Positions 39,315-52,579 are shown, counted from the stretch's first letter. The stretch is DNA of 64,000 nt from Rhodospirillaceae bacterium (GCA_018674495.1 JABHAA010000121.1:1-64000), one strand, 5' to 3'. Made by a program: numbers and translations. The notes: a model not told the origin generated them from the letters alone.

Positions 39315-40792
39315 TTGAAAAGCGAAGCCGTCGCCGCCGCTGCGCTATCCAGCAACGGGACCGGCAGCAAAATAAAGAACAGGATGAAGATTGAGGACAC
39401 CACCAGGATGCTTTTCATCTCAAAGCTGACTGGGCCGTCGAACTCCTCTTCCGGAGCGTCGAAATACATGATCTTGACGATGCGCAGGTAATAGAACGCG
39501 GCCACCACGCTTGCCAGGACGCCAATGATCGCCAGGGTGAACAGCTCCGCCCGGATCGCCGCTTGGAACACGTACAGCTTGCCGAGGAACCCGGCCAATG
39601 GTGGAATGCCGGCCATGGAGAACATGAAGATGCCAAGAGCTAGCGCCAGTGCCGGGTTGGATTTTCCGAGCCCTGCGAGGGCTGAGATATCTTCAACATG
39701 ACGTCCCTGGCGGCGCATCAAAAGGATACAGGCAAAGGTGCCGATATTCATAAACATATAAATAGCGAGGTAGACCAGCATGCCTTCGACGCCGCTGGCG
39801 CTGATTTCGGCATCGCCGGAATGGCCGGCCGCTGCCAGACCGATCAGCGCATAACCCATATTACCGATGGACGAATAGGCCATCAGCCGCTTGATGTTGG
39901 TCTGGTTGATGGCGGCAAAGGCGCCGAGCAGCATGGAAGCCACCGAAATGAATATGATCACCTGCTGCCACTGGTCACTCAAATCGCCGAACGGGCCGAC
40001 CATGATGCGGATGAACAATGCCATGGCCGCGATCTTCGGTGCCACCGCGAACAAGGCCGTGACCGGTGTCGGCGCGCCTTCATAGACGTCCGGCGTCCAC
40101 ATATGGAAAGGCACGGCGGACACCTTGAACGCCAATCCGGCGATGATGAAGACAATACCGATGGTAACGCCTAGCGGCACTCCATGTTCTGCGTCGCCGT
40201 GGAACAGTTTGGCCAATGCATCGAACCCGGTGGAGCCGGAAAAGCCGTAAACGAGGCTCATGCCATAGAGCAACAAACCCGACGCCAATGCGCCGAGGAC
40301 AAAATATTTGAGCCCGGCTTCCGCCGAACGGCTGCTGTCCCGCTGGAAAGATGCGATCACATAGAGCGATAGGCTCTGCAATTCAATGCCGAGATAGAGC
40401 GCGATCAAATCGTTGGCCGAAATCATCATCAGCATGCCGAGGGCGGCAAGCACCACGAGAACCGGAAATTCGAAGCGGAATATTTTGTTTGTTTCGAGAT
40501 ATTCGCGGCTCATCAAAATGGCCGCCGCCGCCGACAGCAGAACCAGCGCCTTCATATAAACCGCGAAGGTATCGACAATGAAGGTGCCGCCGAAGGTAAC
40601 GGCACGCCCATCGGTAACCAGCCCCACCATGACAATGGTGAACAGCAAAACCAGGATCGATGCATAAGACACCGTGCGCGCGGCGGCGCTTTCCCGTGAA
40701 AAGACGCCGAGCATCAATAAAACCATGGCGGCAGCGGCGAGAAATATCTCCGGCAAGGCCAGGGTCAGATCGGGGAATGCCAATTGGGTCAT
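39311..40792 (-). CDS. nuoN: NADH-quinone oxidoreductase subunit N
   Basis: This 493-residue antiporter-like subunit of complex I has about 14 transmembrane helices and the family stretch YSSIGNMGYALIGL. It contributes one of the proton channels. It is the last nuo gene and overlaps birA by four bases. The gene order nuoA-N matches the bacterial standard. Confidence 0.96.
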   Translation of the reverse strand: MTQLAFPDLTLALPEIFLAAAAMVLLMLGVFSRESAAARTVSYASILVLLFTIVMVGLVTDGRAVTFGGTFIVDTFAVYMKALVLLSAAAAILMSREYLETNKIFRFEFPVLVVLAALGMLMMISANDLIALYLGIELQSLSLYVIASFQRDSSRSAEAGLKYFVLGALASGLLLYGMSLVYGFSGSTGFDALAKLFHGDAEHGVPLGVTIGIVFIIAGLAFKVSAVPFHMWTPDVYEGAPTPVTALFAVAPKIAAMALFIRIMVGPFGDLSDQWQQVIIFISVASMLLGAFAAINQTNIKRLMAYSSIGNMGYALIGLAAAGHSGDAEISASGVEGMLVYLAIYMFMNIGTFACILLMRRQGRHVEDISALAGLGKSNPALALALGIFMFSMAGIPPLAGFLGKLYVFQAAIRAELFTLAIIGVLASVVAAFYYLRIVKIMYFDAPEEEFDGPVSFEMKSILVVSSIFILFFILLPVPLLDSAAAATASLFN

Positions 40793-40802
40793 GTGCGCGC
40801 CC

Positions 40803-42320
40803 TCACTTTGCCGCTACCGAAGCGGCGCCTTGAGCCGCCGCCAGCGCGCTTTCATAACGCTCGATCAAATTTTCCACGGACACATGCATCACGGCCAGGA
40901 ACGGTTCCGGATAAATTCCCATGATGAAGACAATCAGCAGCAGGGGCGCAAAGACCGCAATTTCCCGCCCGTTCATATCGCGGATGGCGGCCAGGCTTTC
41001 CTTGGTCAATTGCCCAAATATTACCCGGCGATAAAGATAGAGCATGTAGACGGCGCCCAATATCACGCCGGTGGCCGCCAGCAATGCCACCCAGGCGTTG
41101 ACCTGGAAGGTGCCAGTCAGCACCAGGAACTCGCCAACAAAACCGGACGTGCCAGGCAAGCCCACGGACGCCAACATGAAGACCATGAACACTAGGGCAT
41201 AGGACGGCATGCGGTGCACCAGCCCGCCATAATCGGCAATCTCGCGGGAATGGATGCGGTCATAGACAACGCCGACGATCAGGAACAACGCGGCCGAGAC
41301 AACGCCGTGGCTCAGCATCTGGACAATTGCTCCCTCGACCGCCTGAATGTTGGCGGCAAAGGCGCCCATGGTGACAAACCCCATATGGGCCACAGATGAA
41401 TAGGCGATCAGCTTTTTCATGTCCTCTTGGGCCAGGGCCACCAAGGAGGTGTAGATGATGGCGATCACCGACAGGGTGAAGATCAAGGGCGTGAAATCGG
41501 CGGACGCGATGGGGAACATGGGCAGCGAGAAACGTAAGAAGCCGTAGCCGCCGAACTTCAACAATACGCCCGCCAGGATAACCGAGCCCGCCGTCGGCGC
41601 CTCTACATGCGCGTCGGGCAGCCAGGTATGCACCGGCCACATGGGCATCTTGACCGCGAACGATGCAAAGAACGCCAGCCACAGCCATGGCTGCAAGCCC
41701 AGCGGGAAATCATGCGTTAGCAGCACCGTCATGTCGGCGGTGCCAGCCTCGAAAATCATGGTCAGGATGGCAAGCAGCATCAGCACCGATCCGGCCAGCG
41801 TAAACAGGAAGAACTTGAAGGCCGCGTAATTCCGCCTCGGCCCGCCCCAGACGCCGATGATGATGAACATCGGGATCAACACGCCCTCGAAGAAGACGTA
41901 GAAGAGGATCAGATCCAGCGACGAGAACATACCCACCATCAAGGTTTCCAGGACCAAAAAGGCGATCATGAATTCTTTGACCCGCTCGGTGATCGACACC
42001 CAGCTCGCCGCGATACAAAGCACCGTCAGCAGCGTTGCCAGAATGATAAAGAACATCGATATGCCGTCGATGCCGAGATGATAGGTGAGCCCGAGGCCCG
42101 GCATCCATTCCACCTTTTCGACAAACTGGAAGTCGGCGGTGGAATTATCGAAATTGATCCAAAGGCCAAGTGAGACGGCGAAAGTGATCAATGATGTCCA
42201 GAGCGCGCCGGAGCGGGCATTGCGGGCCACGGTTTCCACATCGCCCCGGATCAGGAGGATGAAAAACACGCCCAAGAGCGGCAGGAACGTGACGACGCTG
42301 AGCCAGGGAAAATTTGTCAT
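40803..42320 (-). CDS. nuoM: NADH-quinone oxidoreductase subunit M
   Basis: This 505-residue antiporter-like subunit contains the expected conserved acidic and Lys residues in its helices, with [16 protein letters not shown] and [17 protein letters not shown] as hallmark segments. It provides a proton channel in the membrane arm. It starts 1 base after nuoL and ends 10 bases before nuoN. Confidence 0.96.
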   Translation of the reverse strand: MTNFPWLSVVTFLPLLGVFFILLIRGDVETVARNARSGALWTSLITFAVSLGLWINFDNSTADFQFVEKVEWMPGLGLTYHLGIDGISMFFIILATLLTVLCIAASWVSITERVKEFMIAFLVLETLMVGMFSSLDLILFYVFFEGVLIPMFIIIGVWGGPRRNYAAFKFFLFTLAGSVLMLLAILTMIFEAGTADMTVLLTHDFPLGLQPWLWLAFFASFAVKMPMWPVHTWLPDAHVEAPTAGSVILAGVLLKFGGYGFLRFSLPMFPIASADFTPLIFTLSVIAIIYTSLVALAQEDMKKLIAYSSVAHMGFVTMGAFAANIQAVEGAIVQMLSHGVVSAALFLIVGVVYDRIHSREIADYGGLVHRMPSYALVFMVFMLASVGLPGTSGFVGEFLVLTGTFQVNAWVALLAATGVILGAVYMLYLYRRVIFGQLTKESLAAIRDMNGREIAVFAPLLLIVFIMGIYPEPFLAVMHVSVENLIERYESALAAAQGAASVAAK

Positions 42321-42321
42321 G

Positions 42322-44277
42322 TCAGCCTCCCACCACCAGGAACCAGGTTACCAAACCGGCGATACCCAGCAGCATGGCGAAGGCGTAGTGATAGAGATAG
42401 CCGCTTTGCACAGCCCCGGCGCGGCGCGCGATATCGCGGACTGCGGCGGCGATGCCGTCCGGCCCGACGCCATCGATCAGATCTCCGTCGCCGGATTTCC
42501 AGAAGCCGCGCCCCAAAACGAAAGCCGGGCGCACAAACAAAATGTCGTACAGTTCGTCGAAATACCATTTGTTGAGCACGAACCGGTAGGTGCGGGCAAA
42601 TCCGCTGGCCAATGCTTTCGGCAGATCTGGCGCAAACATATACATCACATAGGCCAGCAATATGCCCGCCAGCCCAACCACCAGCGGCGCAAATTTAACC
42701 CACAGCGGCACATGATGGGCGTCTTCCAGGGCCTTGTGACTTTCCAAAACGAACAGGGAATTGCCCCAGAATTCGGGCGCCGCCTCGCCGACGAAGAAGG
42801 TAAAGAGCGCAAAGCCGGCAAAGATGGCGCCGAGGGCCAGCACCGCCAGCGGGATCAACATCACCTTGGGCGATTCATGCACATGCGCCAATGTCACCTC
42901 GTCGGCCCGGGACGTTCCATGGAAAGTCATGATCAACAGGCGCCAGGAATAGAACGCGGTCAGGAAGGCGGCGACGATGCCCAGCCAGAAAGCATATTGG
43001 CCGACGCCGGTATTGGCGGCAAAGGCCGCTTCCAGCACGATATCTTTGGAAAAGAACCCCGCGAACGGCCAGATACCCGCCAAGGCGAGACTGCCAATCC
43101 ACATCAGCACATAGGTCACCGGAATCAATTTGTAGAGCCCGCCCATCTTGCGCATGTCCTGCTCGTCCGACATGGCGTGGATTACCGAGCCAGCGCCGAG
43201 GAACAGAAGCGCCTTGAAAAACGCGTGCGTGATCAAATGGAACATGCCCGCCGAATAGGCCGATACGCCTAGAGCGAAGAACATATAGCCCAGCTGCGAC
43301 ATGGTGGAATAGGCGATCACCCGTTTGATGTCGTTTTGCACGCAGCCGATGGTGGCCGCGAAGATGGCGGTCGAGGCGCCGACGATCACCACCACATTGA
43401 GGGCTATCTCCGACTGCTCGAACAACGGTGATAGGCGCGCCACCATAAAGACACCGGCGGTAACCATAGTGGCGGCGTGAATCAGGGCGGAGACCGGTGT
43501 CGGGCCTTCCATGGCGTCCGGCAGCCAGGTATGCAGGCCAAGCTGTGCCGACTTGCCCATGGCACCCACGAATAGAAGTAAGCAGATCACCGTCAGGGCG
43601 TGGAATTCGCCGCCGAAGACCTGCATGGTGGCGCCGGCTTTTTCGCCAGCGAGGCCGAAAATGGTGTCGAAGGAGACGCTATCAAACAGCATGAAGGTTG
43701 CGAAGATACCGAGTGCAAAGCCGAAGTCGCCAACTCGGTTGACCACAAAGGCCTTGATGGCGGCGGCGTTGGCGGCGGGCCGGTCGTACCAGAAGCCAAT
43801 CAACAGGTAGGAGGCCAGGCCAACCCCTTCCCAGCCGAAGAACAGTTGCACCAGATTGTTGGCCGAAACCAGCATCAGCATAAAAAATGTGAACAGGCTG
43901 AGATAACCCATGAAGCGGGGAATGCCCGGATCGTGGCCCATATAGCCGATGGAATAGACATGGATCATCGAGGAGACCACGGTGACCATGGTAACCATGA
44001 CGATGGACAAGGTGTCGGACCGCAATTCCCATGAAAATTCCAGGCTGCCAGAATCGATCCAGGTGAAAATCTCTACCGCCTGGGTGTTGCCGCCGGAAAC
44101 AATATCCATGAGAGCGAAGATGGCCGCCACCGCCGCCAATAGCATGGCGCCCGACGTCACCCACTGGGCGGCGCGATCCAGACCGGGCCCCCGATCCTCA
44201 GCCCCATGTTTGGCGAAGGCCAAGACGCCGGCGATGATGGCGCCAATCAAGGGTAAGAAAACGGCTGCAAGATACAT
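42322..44277 (-). CDS. nuoL: NADH-quinone oxidoreductase subunit L
   Basis: This 651-residue subunit is the most distal proton-pumping module, with about 16 helices and a C-terminal lateral helix. [20 protein letters not shown] and [15 protein letters not shown] are hallmark stretches. It lies between nuoK and nuoM. Confidence 0.96.
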   Translation of the reverse strand: MYLAAVFLPLIGAIIAGVLAFAKHGAEDRGPGLDRAAQWVTSGAMLLAAVAAIFALMDIVSGGNTQAVEIFTWIDSGSLEFSWELRSDTLSIVMVTMVTVVSSMIHVYSIGYMGHDPGIPRFMGYLSLFTFFMLMLVSANNLVQLFFGWEGVGLASYLLIGFWYDRPAANAAAIKAFVVNRVGDFGFALGIFATFMLFDSVSFDTIFGLAGEKAGATMQVFGGEFHALTVICLLLFVGAMGKSAQLGLHTWLPDAMEGPTPVSALIHAATMVTAGVFMVARLSPLFEQSEIALNVVVIVGASTAIFAATIGCVQNDIKRVIAYSTMSQLGYMFFALGVSAYSAGMFHLITHAFFKALLFLGAGSVIHAMSDEQDMRKMGGLYKLIPVTYVLMWIGSLALAGIWPFAGFFSKDIVLEAAFAANTGVGQYAFWLGIVAAFLTAFYSWRLLIMTFHGTSRADEVTLAHVHESPKVMLIPLAVLALGAIFAGFALFTFFVGEAAPEFWGNSLFVLESHKALEDAHHVPLWVKFAPLVVGLAGILLAYVMYMFAPDLPKALASGFARTYRFVLNKWYFDELYDILFVRPAFVLGRGFWKSGDGDLIDGVGPDGIAAAVRDIARRAGAVQSGYLYHYAFAMLLGIAGLVTWFLVVGG

Positions 44278-44284
44278 ATGCTCC

Positions 44285-44596
44285 CTACCCTTTCATGATG
44301 TGAATGTCTTCGACGGCGATGGAGCCGCGATTACGGAAATAGACCACCAGGATGGCAAGACCGATAGCCGCCTCGCCGGCCGCCACGGTCAGTACGAACA
44401 GGGCGAATACCTGGCCTACCAGATCGCCGAGATGGGCGGAGAAGGCAACCAGATTGATATTCACGGCCAGCAAAATCAGCTCGATCGACATCAAAATAAT
44501 GATCACGTTTTTGCGGTTCAAGAATATGCCGAACACGCCGAGCGTAAACAGGATGGCGGCCAGGGTCAGGTAATGGGCGAGACCGATTTCTAACAT
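44285..44596 (-). CDS. nuoK: NADH-quinone oxidoreductase subunit K
   Basis: This 103-residue subunit has three transmembrane helices with the conserved Glu residues in the second and third helices ([13 protein letters not shown] and [13 protein letters not shown]). Its ATG overlaps the last base of the nuoJ stop as TGATG. Confidence 0.96.
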   Translation of the reverse strand: MLEIGLAHYLTLAAILFTLGVFGIFLNRKNVIIILMSIELILLAVNINLVAFSAHLGDLVGQVFALFVLTVAAGEAAIGLAILVVYFRNRGSIAVEDIHIMKG

Positions 44597-45210
44597 CAGA
44601 TGCCGCTCCCCGTCGGTACGTCCTTGACCTCAACCGTGTCTTCGGGGCGCCGATTTATTTGATCGGAAATGCGCTGTTTGTGGACCCCTGAGCGCGTCCG
44701 GTGGGTGAGCACAATGGCGCCGATCATGGCGACCAAAAGGATCATGCCTGCCGCCTCGAAGAAATAGACATAGTTGGTATAGATAATCTCGCCGAGCGCT
44801 TCGGTGTTGCTAACCGCGCCGCCTTTTGGGATCGGCGCGGCAAAATGCTCGGACGCTTCGGGCGAAAACACGAAGCCGCCGAGGACGATGGCCAGCTCCA
44901 ACAACAGGATTAACCCAATAATGCCGCCGAGGGGCAGATATTGCAGGAACCCTTCGCGCAATTCGGCGAACGAGATATCCAGCATCATGACCACGAACAT
45001 GAACAGCACCGCAACCGCGCCCACATAAACAACCACCAGGATCATCGCCAGGAACTCGGCGCCCAGCAAAACGAATAAAGCCGCCGAGTTGAAAAATGCC
45101 AGGATCAGGAACAGCACCGAATGCACAGGATTGCGCGCCGATACCACCATCACCGCGGCGGCGACGGTCATGATCGCAAACAGATAGAAGGCCAGCGCCT
45201 GAACAATCAT
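44596..45210 (-). CDS. nuoJ: NADH-quinone oxidoreductase subunit J
   Basis: This 204-residue subunit has five transmembrane helices and the conserved segment [18 protein letters not shown] polar C-terminal tail of about 35 residues is predicted to be cytoplasmic. It is separated from nuoI by 63 bases and overlaps nuoK by one base. Confidence 0.95.
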   Translation of the reverse strand: MIVQALAFYLFAIMTVAAAVMVVSARNPVHSVLFLILAFFNSAALFVLLGAEFLAMILVVVYVGAVAVLFMFVVMMLDISFAELREGFLQYLPLGGIIGLILLLELAIVLGGFVFSPEASEHFAAPIPKGGAVSNTEALGEIIYTNYVYFFEAAGMILLVAMIGAIVLTHRTRSGVHKQRISDQINRRPEDTVEVKDVPTGSGI

Positions 45211-45273
45211 GCCCGCCTCGACAATATTTGGTTTTGATCTCGCAACATTTTCATCATCCTCATGACCGCCCGC

Positions 45274-45762
45274 CTAACGATAGGGCGCGTCGGCTTCAAG
45301 CCGGGCAGCCAGTTCGGTCTCCCACCTATCACCGTTCGAAAGCAGCTTGTCCTTGTCGTAGAGCAGCTCTTCGCGGGTCTCGGCGGCAAATTCAAAATTC
45401 GGTCCCTCGACGATGGCGTCTACCGGGCATGCCTCCTGGCAGAAGCCGCAATAGATGCACTTCACCATGTCGATATCGTAGCGCGTCGTCCGCCTCGATC
45501 CATCGTCCCTCGGCTCGGCCTCGATGGTAATTGCCTGGGCCGGGCAGATCGCCTCGCACAGCTTGCAGGCAATGCAGCGTTCCTCGCCATTGGGATAACG
45601 ACGGAGCGCGTGCTCACCTCGGAAGCGGGGGCTGAGGACGCCTTTTTCATATGGGTAATTCAAGGTCACCTTGGGCCGGAAGAAATAACGCAATGTTAGC
45701 GCCATGCCCGATACCAGTTCGGCCAGGAATATGGCGCGCGCGCCGCGGTCAAGATAGTTCAT
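45274..45762 (-). CDS. nuoI: NADH-quinone oxidoreductase subunit I
   Basis: This 162-residue subunit carries clusters N6a and N6b. Two C-x2-C-x2-C-x3-CP motifs are present as [12 protein letters not shown] and [12 protein letters not shown]. The start is ATG at 45762 ([12 protein letters not shown]), four bases after the nuoH stop; a longer frame to 45801 would overlap nuoH and is less likely. Confidence 0.96.
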   Translation of the reverse strand: MNYLDRGARAIFLAELVSGMALTLRYFFRPKVTLNYPYEKGVLSPRFRGEHALRRYPNGEERCIACKLCEAICPAQAITIEAEPRDDGSRRTTRYDIDMVKCIYCGFCQEACPVDAIVEGPNFEFAAETREELLYDKDKLLSNGDRWETELAARLEADAPYR

Positions 45763-45766
45763 AGCC

Positions 45767-46789
45767 TTATCCCTTCCCCAGCAAATCGATATCAAAGCCA
45801 ACGACGAAACCAGCGACGATCACCACGGAGGCCAAGGAGATCGGCAGGAACACTTTCCAGCCCAAACGCATTAATTGGTCATACCGGTAGCGCGGGAATG
45901 TGGCCCGCACCCACAAGAATATGAACAGGCAAAAGGCGATTTTGGCGGCGAACCAAACCGGACCCGGTATCCAGGTAAAGGGCGCAATGCCGAACGGCGG
46001 CAGCCAGCCACCCAAAAACAGGATGGTGGTCATCGACGCCATCAGGATCATATTGGCGTATTCGCCGAGGAAAAACAGCGCAAACGTCATCGCCGAATAT
46101 TCCACATTGTAGCCCGACACCAACTCCGCTTCCGCTTCGGGCATATCGAACGGATGGCGGTTTGTCTCGGCCAAGGTGGAGATGAAAAAGATCACCGCCA
46201 TGGGGAACATGGGCACCACAAACCAGATGGAATTTTCCTGGGCGCGCACGATATCGCTCAAGTTCAGCGATCCTGAAACAAGCAACACGGTAATGATGAT
46301 GAAACCCATGGACACTTCGTAGGACACCATCTGCGCTGCCGAGCGCAATGACCCCAGGAACGCATATTTGGAATTCGAGGCCCAACCGGCCATTAGAATG
46401 CCATAGACGCCGAGTGATGAAATGGCGAACAGGAAAAGAATGCCCACATTGATGTCCGCCAAGACCAGCCCGTCGCCGACCGGTATCACCGCCCAGGCAA
46501 CCAGCGCCAGAACAAAGGTCATCATCGGCGCCAATATAAAGACGCCCCGGTTGGCGCCGGTCGGGATGATGGTTTCCTTGAAGAACAGCTTCATGCCGTC
46601 GGCGATGGGTTGCAACAAACCGTACGGTCCGACCACGTTTGGGCCGCGCCGCAAATGCATGGCGGCGATCACCTTGCGTTCGAAATAGGTAAGGTAGGCT
46701 ACGCCAAGCAGCAACGGCACGATGATGGCGATCACCTTGATGGCGATCCAGACCACCGGCCAGAGATATGCCCACCAAAACTCAACCAT
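45767..46789 (-). CDS. nuoH: NADH-quinone oxidoreductase subunit H
   Basis: This 340-residue membrane subunit helps to form the quinone-binding site at the junction of the two arms. [21 protein letters not shown] and the [20 protein letters not shown] loop are diagnostic. It overlaps the end of nuoG by eight bases. Confidence 0.97.
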   Translation of the reverse strand: MVEFWWAYLWPVVWIAIKVIAIIVPLLLGVAYLTYFERKVIAAMHLRRGPNVVGPYGLLQPIADGMKLFFKETIIPTGANRGVFILAPMMTFVLALVAWAVIPVGDGLVLADINVGILFLFAISSLGVYGILMAGWASNSKYAFLGSLRSAAQMVSYEVSMGFIIITVLLVSGSLNLSDIVRAQENSIWFVVPMFPMAVIFFISTLAETNRHPFDMPEAEAELVSGYNVEYSAMTFALFFLGEYANMILMASMTTILFLGGWLPPFGIAPFTWIPGPVWFAAKIAFCLFIFLWVRATFPRYRYDQLMRLGWKVFLPISLASVVIVAGFVVGFDIDLLGKG

Positions 46790-48845
46790 CGGTACCGGTC
46801 CTGGGCGCAGAGCCTTGCAGAATTTCGCTGATGCAGCGGGCCATGGTTTCCGATGCCCGGCTGATCGGATCGGTTATGTAATAGTTTTCAATCTCGCTGT
46901 TGAAATCATCGCTGGATAAAGCGCCGGCCTCGCCGAAGGTGCCCCAATCAGCGCGGATGATATCATCGATGGCGCCGAACACGGGGTTCGCCATGGTCAT
47001 TTTTTCGCGCAAATCAGACAAGGTATCGTAAGGCAAAGTTTTGCCGAGAACGGCGGACAGAGCGCGAATGATGGCCCAATCTTCGCGCGCATCGCCTGGC
47101 GGGAAAGTGGCCAGTTGGGCGCGCTGGGCGCGGCCCTCGGTATTTACATAGGTGGCGTTCTTTTCCGTATAGGCGGCGCCGGGCAATATCACGTCGGCCC
47201 GGTGCGCACCGGCATCGCCGTGATGGCCCTGATAAATCACAAAGGCATCGCCGAGGCGGCTCATATCGATCTCGTCGGCGCCCAACAGATACACCGCTTC
47301 GATGGCCCCCGATGCGGCACCGTCCAAAATGGCGTTGGTGCCGAGCCCACTTGCCCCGGGCAGGAAACCCACTTCGATGCCGCCGACCCGGGCGGCCCGG
47401 GAATGCAGCATGTTGAAACCGTTCCAGCCATCTCTGACCGCGCCGGATGATTCGGCGATTGCGCGAGCGGCGGCCAAAACGGCGGCGCCATCGGGCCGCG
47501 CCACTGCACCGGCGGCAAGGATGATCATCGGCTTCGATGCGTCTTTGAGAACCCCGGCGAATGGCGATGTACCATCTGTAATGGCGGCCAACGCATCAGT
47601 TCCGGCGCCCAGATGCTCATAGCGGTAAGTCAGCTCCAACGCCTCGCCGATAACGCCGATGGAGAGACCGCCTTCCAGATAGCGCTTACGGATACGGGCG
47701 TTCAGCACCGGCGCTTCCCATCTGGGGTTAGAGCCAATGATCAGGATGGCGTCGGCTTCATCGATACCGGCGATTGTTGAATTGAACAGATGACCGGCGC
47801 GGGCGCCCTCGCCTATGGACGCGCCGTCCTGGCGGCAATCGATATTGTTAGAGCCCAGCGCCGCCATCAAATCTTTGAGCGCGGCCATGGCTTCGGTGTC
47901 CACCAGATCACCGGCAAGGGCCGCGAATTTGGCTCCATCCATACCATCCAGCCGGCCCGCAATGGCGGCAAAGGCCTGATCCCAGCTCACAGGGGCCAGC
48001 TTACCATCTTTGCGCACATAGGGTTTGTCCAGCCTTTGCCGGGCCAGCCCGTCATTGGCAAAGCGGCCCTTGTCGGACAGCCATTCCTCATTCACATCGT
48101 CATTGTTACGGGGCAGGATACGCATAACGCCGGGGCCGCGCGCATCGACGCGGATGTTGGCCCCGAGGGCATCCATCACATCGATGCTTTCGGTCTTGCT
48201 CAGTTCCCATGAGCGCGCCATGAAGGCATAGGGCTTCGAAGTCAACGCACCGACCGGGCAAAGGTCGATCATGTTGCCCGACAATTCGGAAGTCAGAGCT
48301 TTCTCTACATAGGTGCCGATTTCCATGTGTTCGCCGCGACCGGTGGCGCCCAGTTCCGGAACGCCCGCCACTTCGGTGGCGAAACGGACGCAGCGGGTAC
48401 AATGGATGCAGCGGGTCATGATGGTTTTCACCAACGGCCCCAAATTTTTGTCGTCGACGGCGCGCTTGCTCTCGCCGAAGCGGGAGCGGTCATAGCCGTA
48501 GCCCACGGCTTGGTCCTGCAAGTCGCACTCGCCGCCCTGATCGCAGATCGGGCAATCCAGCGGGTGATTGATGAGCAGAAATTCCATCACCCCTTCGCGG
48601 GCCTTTTTGACCAGATCGGTATCGGTGCGGATCACCATACCGTCGCCCACCGGCATGGCGCAGGATGCAATCGGTTTCGGCGCCCGCTCCATCTCGACCA
48701 GGCACATGCGGCAATTGCCGGCCACCGACAGGCGTTCGTGGAAACAAAAGCGCGGGATTTCCTTGCCGGCCAGCTCGCAGGCCTGCAACACCGTCAGACC
48801 GGCCTCGACCTCCAATTCGATATCATCGATGGTGATTTTTGGCAT
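46782..48845 (-). CDS. nuoG: NADH-quinone oxidoreductase subunit G
   Basis: This 687-residue subunit is of the shorter, mitochondrial-like type. It has an N-terminal [2Fe-2S] ferredoxin domain ([19 protein letters not shown]), the His-ligated N5 motif [17 protein letters not shown] and a second [4Fe-4S] motif CIHCTRC. The remaining part is a molybdopterin-oxidoreductase-like fold. It lies between nuoF and nuoH. Confidence 0.96.
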   Translation of the reverse strand: MPKITIDDIELEVEAGLTVLQACELAGKEIPRFCFHERLSVAGNCRMCLVEMERAPKPIASCAMPVGDGMVIRTDTDLVKKAREGVMEFLLINHPLDCPICDQGGECDLQDQAVGYGYDRSRFGESKRAVDDKNLGPLVKTIMTRCIHCTRCVRFATEVAGVPELGATGRGEHMEIGTYVEKALTSELSGNMIDLCPVGALTSKPYAFMARSWELSKTESIDVMDALGANIRVDARGPGVMRILPRNNDDVNEEWLSDKGRFANDGLARQRLDKPYVRKDGKLAPVSWDQAFAAIAGRLDGMDGAKFAALAGDLVDTEAMAALKDLMAALGSNNIDCRQDGASIGEGARAGHLFNSTIAGIDEADAILIIGSNPRWEAPVLNARIRKRYLEGGLSIGVIGEALELTYRYEHLGAGTDALAAITDGTSPFAGVLKDASKPMIILAAGAVARPDGAAVLAAARAIAESSGAVRDGWNGFNMLHSRAARVGGIEVGFLPGASGLGTNAILDGAASGAIEAVYLLGADEIDMSRLGDAFVIYQGHHGDAGAHRADVILPGAAYTEKNATYVNTEGRAQRAQLATFPPGDAREDWAIIRALSAVLGKTLPYDTLSDLREKMTMANPVFGAIDDIIRADWGTFGEAGALSSDDFNSEIENYYITDPISRASETMARCISEILQGSAPRTGTDG

Positions 48846-48854
48846 GTCTGTCCC

Positions 48855-50132
48855 TTAAGCCGCCTGGCTCTTGGCTTGTTCGATGCGGGCTTCCAATTCA
48901 GGGCGGAAGTGGCGGATCAGACCCTGGATTGGCCAGGCCGCCGCGTCGCCAAGGGCGCAGATGGTGTGCCCTTCGATCTGGCGGGTGACTTGTTCCAACG
49001 TGTCAATCTCGTCCACGCTGGCCTCGCCCGATACCAGCCGCGCCATCATGCGCGACATCCAGCCGGTGCCTTCCCGGCAGGGCGTGCACTGACCGCAGCT
49101 CTCATGCGTATAGAACGCCGACAGGCGCGCGATGGCGGCAATGATATCGGTGGATTGGTCCATGACCATGATCGCCGCCGTGCCGAGGCCCGATTGAACT
49201 TCGCGCAAGCTGTCAAAATCCATCAACACCGAATCGCAGATTGAGCGCGGCAGGCACGGCACCGAAGCGCCGCCCGGAATGATCGCCTTCAGATTTTCCC
49301 AGCCGCCGATGACGCCGCCCGCATGCACCTCAATCAACTCTTTCAAGGGCACGCTCATTTCTTCTTCAACGGTGCAGGGGTTGTTCACATGGCCGGAGAT
49401 GTTGAACAATTTGGTGCCGGTATTGTTGGCGCGGCCGAGATTGGCGAACCATTCGTGGCCGCGGCGCAGGATGGTCGGCGCAACGGCGATGGTTTCCACA
49501 TTATTGACCGTGGTCGGGCAACCATAGAGCCCGGAGTTAGCCGGGAACGGCGGCTTCAGGCGCGGCTGGCCCTTCTTGCCTTCCAGGCTTTCGATCAGCG
49601 CCGTTTCCTCGCCGCAGATATAGGCGCCCATGCCCCGGTGCACATAACAATCGAAATCCCAGCCCGAACCACAGGCGTCCGGGCCGATCAAGCCGGCATC
49701 GTAGGCCTCGTCGATGGCGCTTTGCAGGGCTTCGGCTTCGCGGAAAAACTCGCCGCGTATATAGATGTAGGCCGCGTGGGCACCCATGGCGAAGCTGGCG
49801 ATCAGGCAACCCTCGACCAATTTGTGCGGCTCGAAGCGCAATATTTCCCGATCCTTGCAGGTGCCGGGTTCACCCTCATCGGCGTTGACCACCAGATAAT
49901 GGGGCCGCTCGCCGATCTCCTTGGGCATGAATGACCATTTCAGCCCGGCACCGAAGCCGGCGCCGCCGCGTCCCCGCAGGCCCGATTCCTTGACCTCATC
50001 GACAATCTGGTCGCGGCCCTTGGCCAGGATTTCGCTGGTCGCCGACCAATCGCCGCGCGATTTCGCGCCGACCAGGCCGGCATCGCCAAGGCCATAGATA
50101 TTGGTGAAGATGCGATCCGCGTCTTTAAGCAT
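48855..50132 (-). CDS. nuoF: NADH-quinone oxidoreductase subunit F
   Basis: This 425-residue subunit binds NADH, FMN and cluster N3. [16 protein letters not shown] is the nucleotide and FMN motif and [11 protein letters not shown] supplies three of the N3 cysteines, with a fourth in [12 protein letters not shown]. The ATG at 50132 overlaps the last base of the nuoE stop as TGATG; a longer frame to 50186 would run into nuoE. Confidence 0.96.
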   Translation of the reverse strand: MLKDADRIFTNIYGLGDAGLVGAKSRGDWSATSEILAKGRDQIVDEVKESGLRGRGGAGFGAGLKWSFMPKEIGERPHYLVVNADEGEPGTCKDREILRFEPHKLVEGCLIASFAMGAHAAYIYIRGEFFREAEALQSAIDEAYDAGLIGPDACGSGWDFDCYVHRGMGAYICGEETALIESLEGKKGQPRLKPPFPANSGLYGCPTTVNNVETIAVAPTILRRGHEWFANLGRANNTGTKLFNISGHVNNPCTVEEEMSVPLKELIEVHAGGVIGGWENLKAIIPGGASVPCLPRSICDSVLMDFDSLREVQSGLGTAAIMVMDQSTDIIAAIARLSAFYTHESCGQCTPCREGTGWMSRMMARLVSGEASVDEIDTLEQVTRQIEGHTICALGDAAAWPIQGLIRHFRPELEARIEQAKSQAA

Positions 50133-50731
50133 CACCCTTCCCCATCCATTTCGGTTAGTGAGGTCAGACCGGATGAAGGCTCGCAAGATTTGCGTCCGAT
50201 CTGGGAGCCGGTTTTGGGTGTCTCGCCAAGCCGTAATTCTGTGAGAATGCTTTCGGCGCTAGTCGGGTCCAAATCTTCATAATAATCGTCGTTGATCTGC
50301 ATCATTGGCGCGTTGACGCAGGCGCCGAGGCATTCCATTTCGGAAAGCGTAAAGAGCCCGTCCTCTGTGGTGCCGCCGAACTCGACGCCCAATGTGCGCT
50401 TGCAGGCTTCGACAATGCCGTCCGAGCCGCGCAGCCAGCAGGGCAGATTGGTGCACACCTGGACATGATTTTTGCCCACCGGCTCCAAATTATACATGGT
50501 GTAGAAGGTGGCCACCTCATAGACGCGGATCGGCGGCATGGCTAGGTATTCGGCCACATAATCCATGGCGGCGCGGGGCAACCAGCCATCGTGCTGGCGC
50601 TGGGCCAGATCCAACAAGGGCATGACCGCGCTTTCGTGGCGGCCCTTGGGATATTTGGCAATGAACGCGTCCGCCGCGTCGCGAAACTCAGGGCTGAATT
50701 CGAAGCTTTCGGGCTGGGTTACATCGCTCAT
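50132..50731 (-). CDS. nuoE: NADH-quinone oxidoreductase subunit E
   Basis: This 199-residue subunit carries the N1a [2Fe-2S] cluster in a thioredoxin-like fold. The ligands are in [12 protein letters not shown] and [13 protein letters not shown]-terminal tail of about 40 residues beyond the core is common in alphaproteobacteria. It overlaps nuoD by four bases. Confidence 0.95.
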   Translation of the reverse strand: MSDVTQPESFEFSPEFRDAADAFIAKYPKGRHESAVMPLLDLAQRQHDGWLPRAAMDYVAEYLAMPPIRVYEVATFYTMYNLEPVGKNHVQVCTNLPCWLRGSDGIVEACKRTLGVEFGGTTEDGLFTLSEMECLGACVNAPMMQINDDYYEDLDPTSAESILTELRLGETPKTGSQIGRKSCEPSSGLTSLTEMDGEG

Positions 50732-51906
50732 CGGTCGATCTCCCCAAAAACCACGTCCAGCGAGCCGATATTGGCCACCACGTCGGCCAGCATGTGGCCC
50801 CGGGACAGGAAATCGAGGGCTTGCAGGTGGGCAAACCCCGGCGCTCGTATTTTGCAGCGGTAGGGCTTGTTGGACCCGTCCGATACCAGATAGACACCGA
50901 ACTCGCCCTTCGGCGCCTCGACCGCCGTATAGGTCTCGCCGGCGGGCACGTGATAGCCCTCGGTATAAAGTTTGAAGTGATGGATCAGCGCTTCCATGGA
51001 CTGCTTCATCTCACTGCGCTTGGGCGGCGTGAATTTGTGGTCATCGGCGGCCGCCGGGCCGGCCGGCATGTTGGCAATGCATTGTTTGATGATCTTGACC
51101 GATTCGCGCATCTCGTAAATGCGCATCAGGTAGCGGTCATAACAATCGCCGTGCTTGCCGATGGGCACGCCGAACTCGAATTTCTCATAGCCGTCATAGG
51201 GCTGTGATTTTCGCAGGTCCCAGGCGATACCGCAGGCACGCAAGTTGGGCCCGGTGAAACCCCAGTCATAGGCTTGTTCCGCCGTGGCGACGCCGATATC
51301 AACAGTGCGCTGCTTGAAAATGCGGTTGCCCGTCAAAAGGCTTTCCAGATCATCGATCATCGCCGGATAGGTATCGGCCCATTTGTCGATGTCTTCGAGC
51401 AATTGGAGCGGCACGTCCTGGGCCACACCACCGGGCCGGAAATAGGCCATATGCAGGCGCGCGCCCGAGGCCCGCTCGCAAAACTCCATCAAATGTTCCC
51501 GGTGCTCGAACGCCCACAGCATGGGCGTCATGGCGCCAACATCCATGGCGTAGGCGGTGACATTCAATATATGGCTGAGGATGCGCCCAATCTCCGCATA
51601 GAGGACGCGAATATATTGCCCTCTCGGCGGCACTTCGATGCCGGCCAGTTTTTCGACGGCCAGCGCGAAGGCATGCTCTTGGTTCTGCGGCGCCACATAA
51701 TCCAGCCGGTCAAAATAGGGCACGGCCTGCAGATAGCTCTTATACTCGATCAGTTTTTCGGTGCCCCGGTGCAGCAATCCAATGTGGGGATCGGCCCGGT
51801 CAATCACCTCGCCGTCCATCTCCAGCACCATGCGCAGCACGCCGTGGGCGGCGGGATGCTGGGGCCCAAAATTGAGGGTGTAATTCTGGATGTTCTGATC
51901 GGCCAT
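50728..51906 (-). CDS. nuoD: NADH-quinone oxidoreductase subunit D
   Basis: This 392-residue subunit is the 49-kDa homologue and lines the quinone pocket with NuoB. The N-terminal [13 protein letters not shown] and the later [14 protein letters not shown] are diagnostic. NuoC is encoded separately, not fused as in E. coli. It overlaps nuoC by one base. Confidence 0.97.
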   Translation of the reverse strand: MADQNIQNYTLNFGPQHPAAHGVLRMVLEMDGEVIDRADPHIGLLHRGTEKLIEYKSYLQAVPYFDRLDYVAPQNQEHAFALAVEKLAGIEVPPRGQYIRVLYAEIGRILSHILNVTAYAMDVGAMTPMLWAFEHREHLMEFCERASGARLHMAYFRPGGVAQDVPLQLLEDIDKWADTYPAMIDDLESLLTGNRIFKQRTVDIGVATAEQAYDWGFTGPNLRACGIAWDLRKSQPYDGYEKFEFGVPIGKHGDCYDRYLMRIYEMRESVKIIKQCIANMPAGPAAADDHKFTPPKRSEMKQSMEALIHHFKLYTEGYHVPAGETYTAVEAPKGEFGVYLVSDGSNKPYRCKIRAPGFAHLQALDFLSRGHMLADVVANIGSLDVVFGEIDR

Positions 51907-52574
51907 CAGCCATCACCCTTTTCAGGTTCCGCGTCTTCGCCCGCCTCGGCCTTTTCATCACCGGGCAAAGGCCGCGTCATGCCTTCCCAGGGGCTGAGGA
52001 AATCAAATGTACGAAACTCCTGGGTCAGCTTGACCGGCTCATAGACTACCCGCTTCTGCTCGTCGTCATAGCGTACTTCCACATAGCCGGTGAGCGGGAA
52101 ATCCTTTCGCAAAGGATGTCCCTCAAAGCCATAGTCGGTGAGGATGCGGCGCAAATCGGGATGATCGGAAAACAAAATACCATAGAGGTCCCAGGCTTCC
52201 CGCTCCCACCAGCCGGCGGACGAGAATATGCCGGTGGCCGACGGTACCGGCGTTACTTCATCGGTATCGATTTTCACCCGCACGCGGGCGTTCTGGGCCA
52301 TGGAGAGGAGATGATAGACTACCTCGAAGCGTTTTTCCCGCTCTGGATAATCGACGCCGCAAACATCAACAAGCTGCTTGAACTGGCAATTGATGTCATC
52401 GCGCAATGTCGCCAATACTTTTAACAATGCGTCCGGCGCAACATGCAGGGTCAACTCGCCGCCGGCAATGGTCTGCGACGTGATCGCGCCGGATAACTTG
52501 TCCGCGATATAATCGCCAATTTCCCCAACCGGTTGGACGTCTGCCATATTTGTTATGTGTTCAGGGAGCTCCAA
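51906..52574 (-). CDS. nuoC: NADH-quinone oxidoreductase subunit C
   Basis: This 222-residue subunit is the 30-kDa homologue of the peripheral arm. [22 protein letters not shown] and the following [21 protein letters not shown] form the family signature. The longest frame begins with TTG at 52574; an ATG at 52547 is possible, and neither has a clear ribosome-binding site. The C terminus is acidic and probably flexible. Confidence 0.94.
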   Translation of the reverse strand: MELPEHITNMADVQPVGEIGDYIADKLSGAITSQTIAGGELTLHVAPDALLKVLATLRDDINCQFKQLVDVCGVDYPEREKRFEVVYHLLSMAQNARVRVKIDTDEVTPVPSATGIFSSAGWWEREAWDLYGILFSDHPDLRRILTDYGFEGHPLRKDFPLTGYVEVRYDDEQKRVVYEPVKLTQEFRTFDFLSPWEGMTRPLPGDEKAEAGEDAEPEKGDG

Positions 52575-52579
52575 TGCGC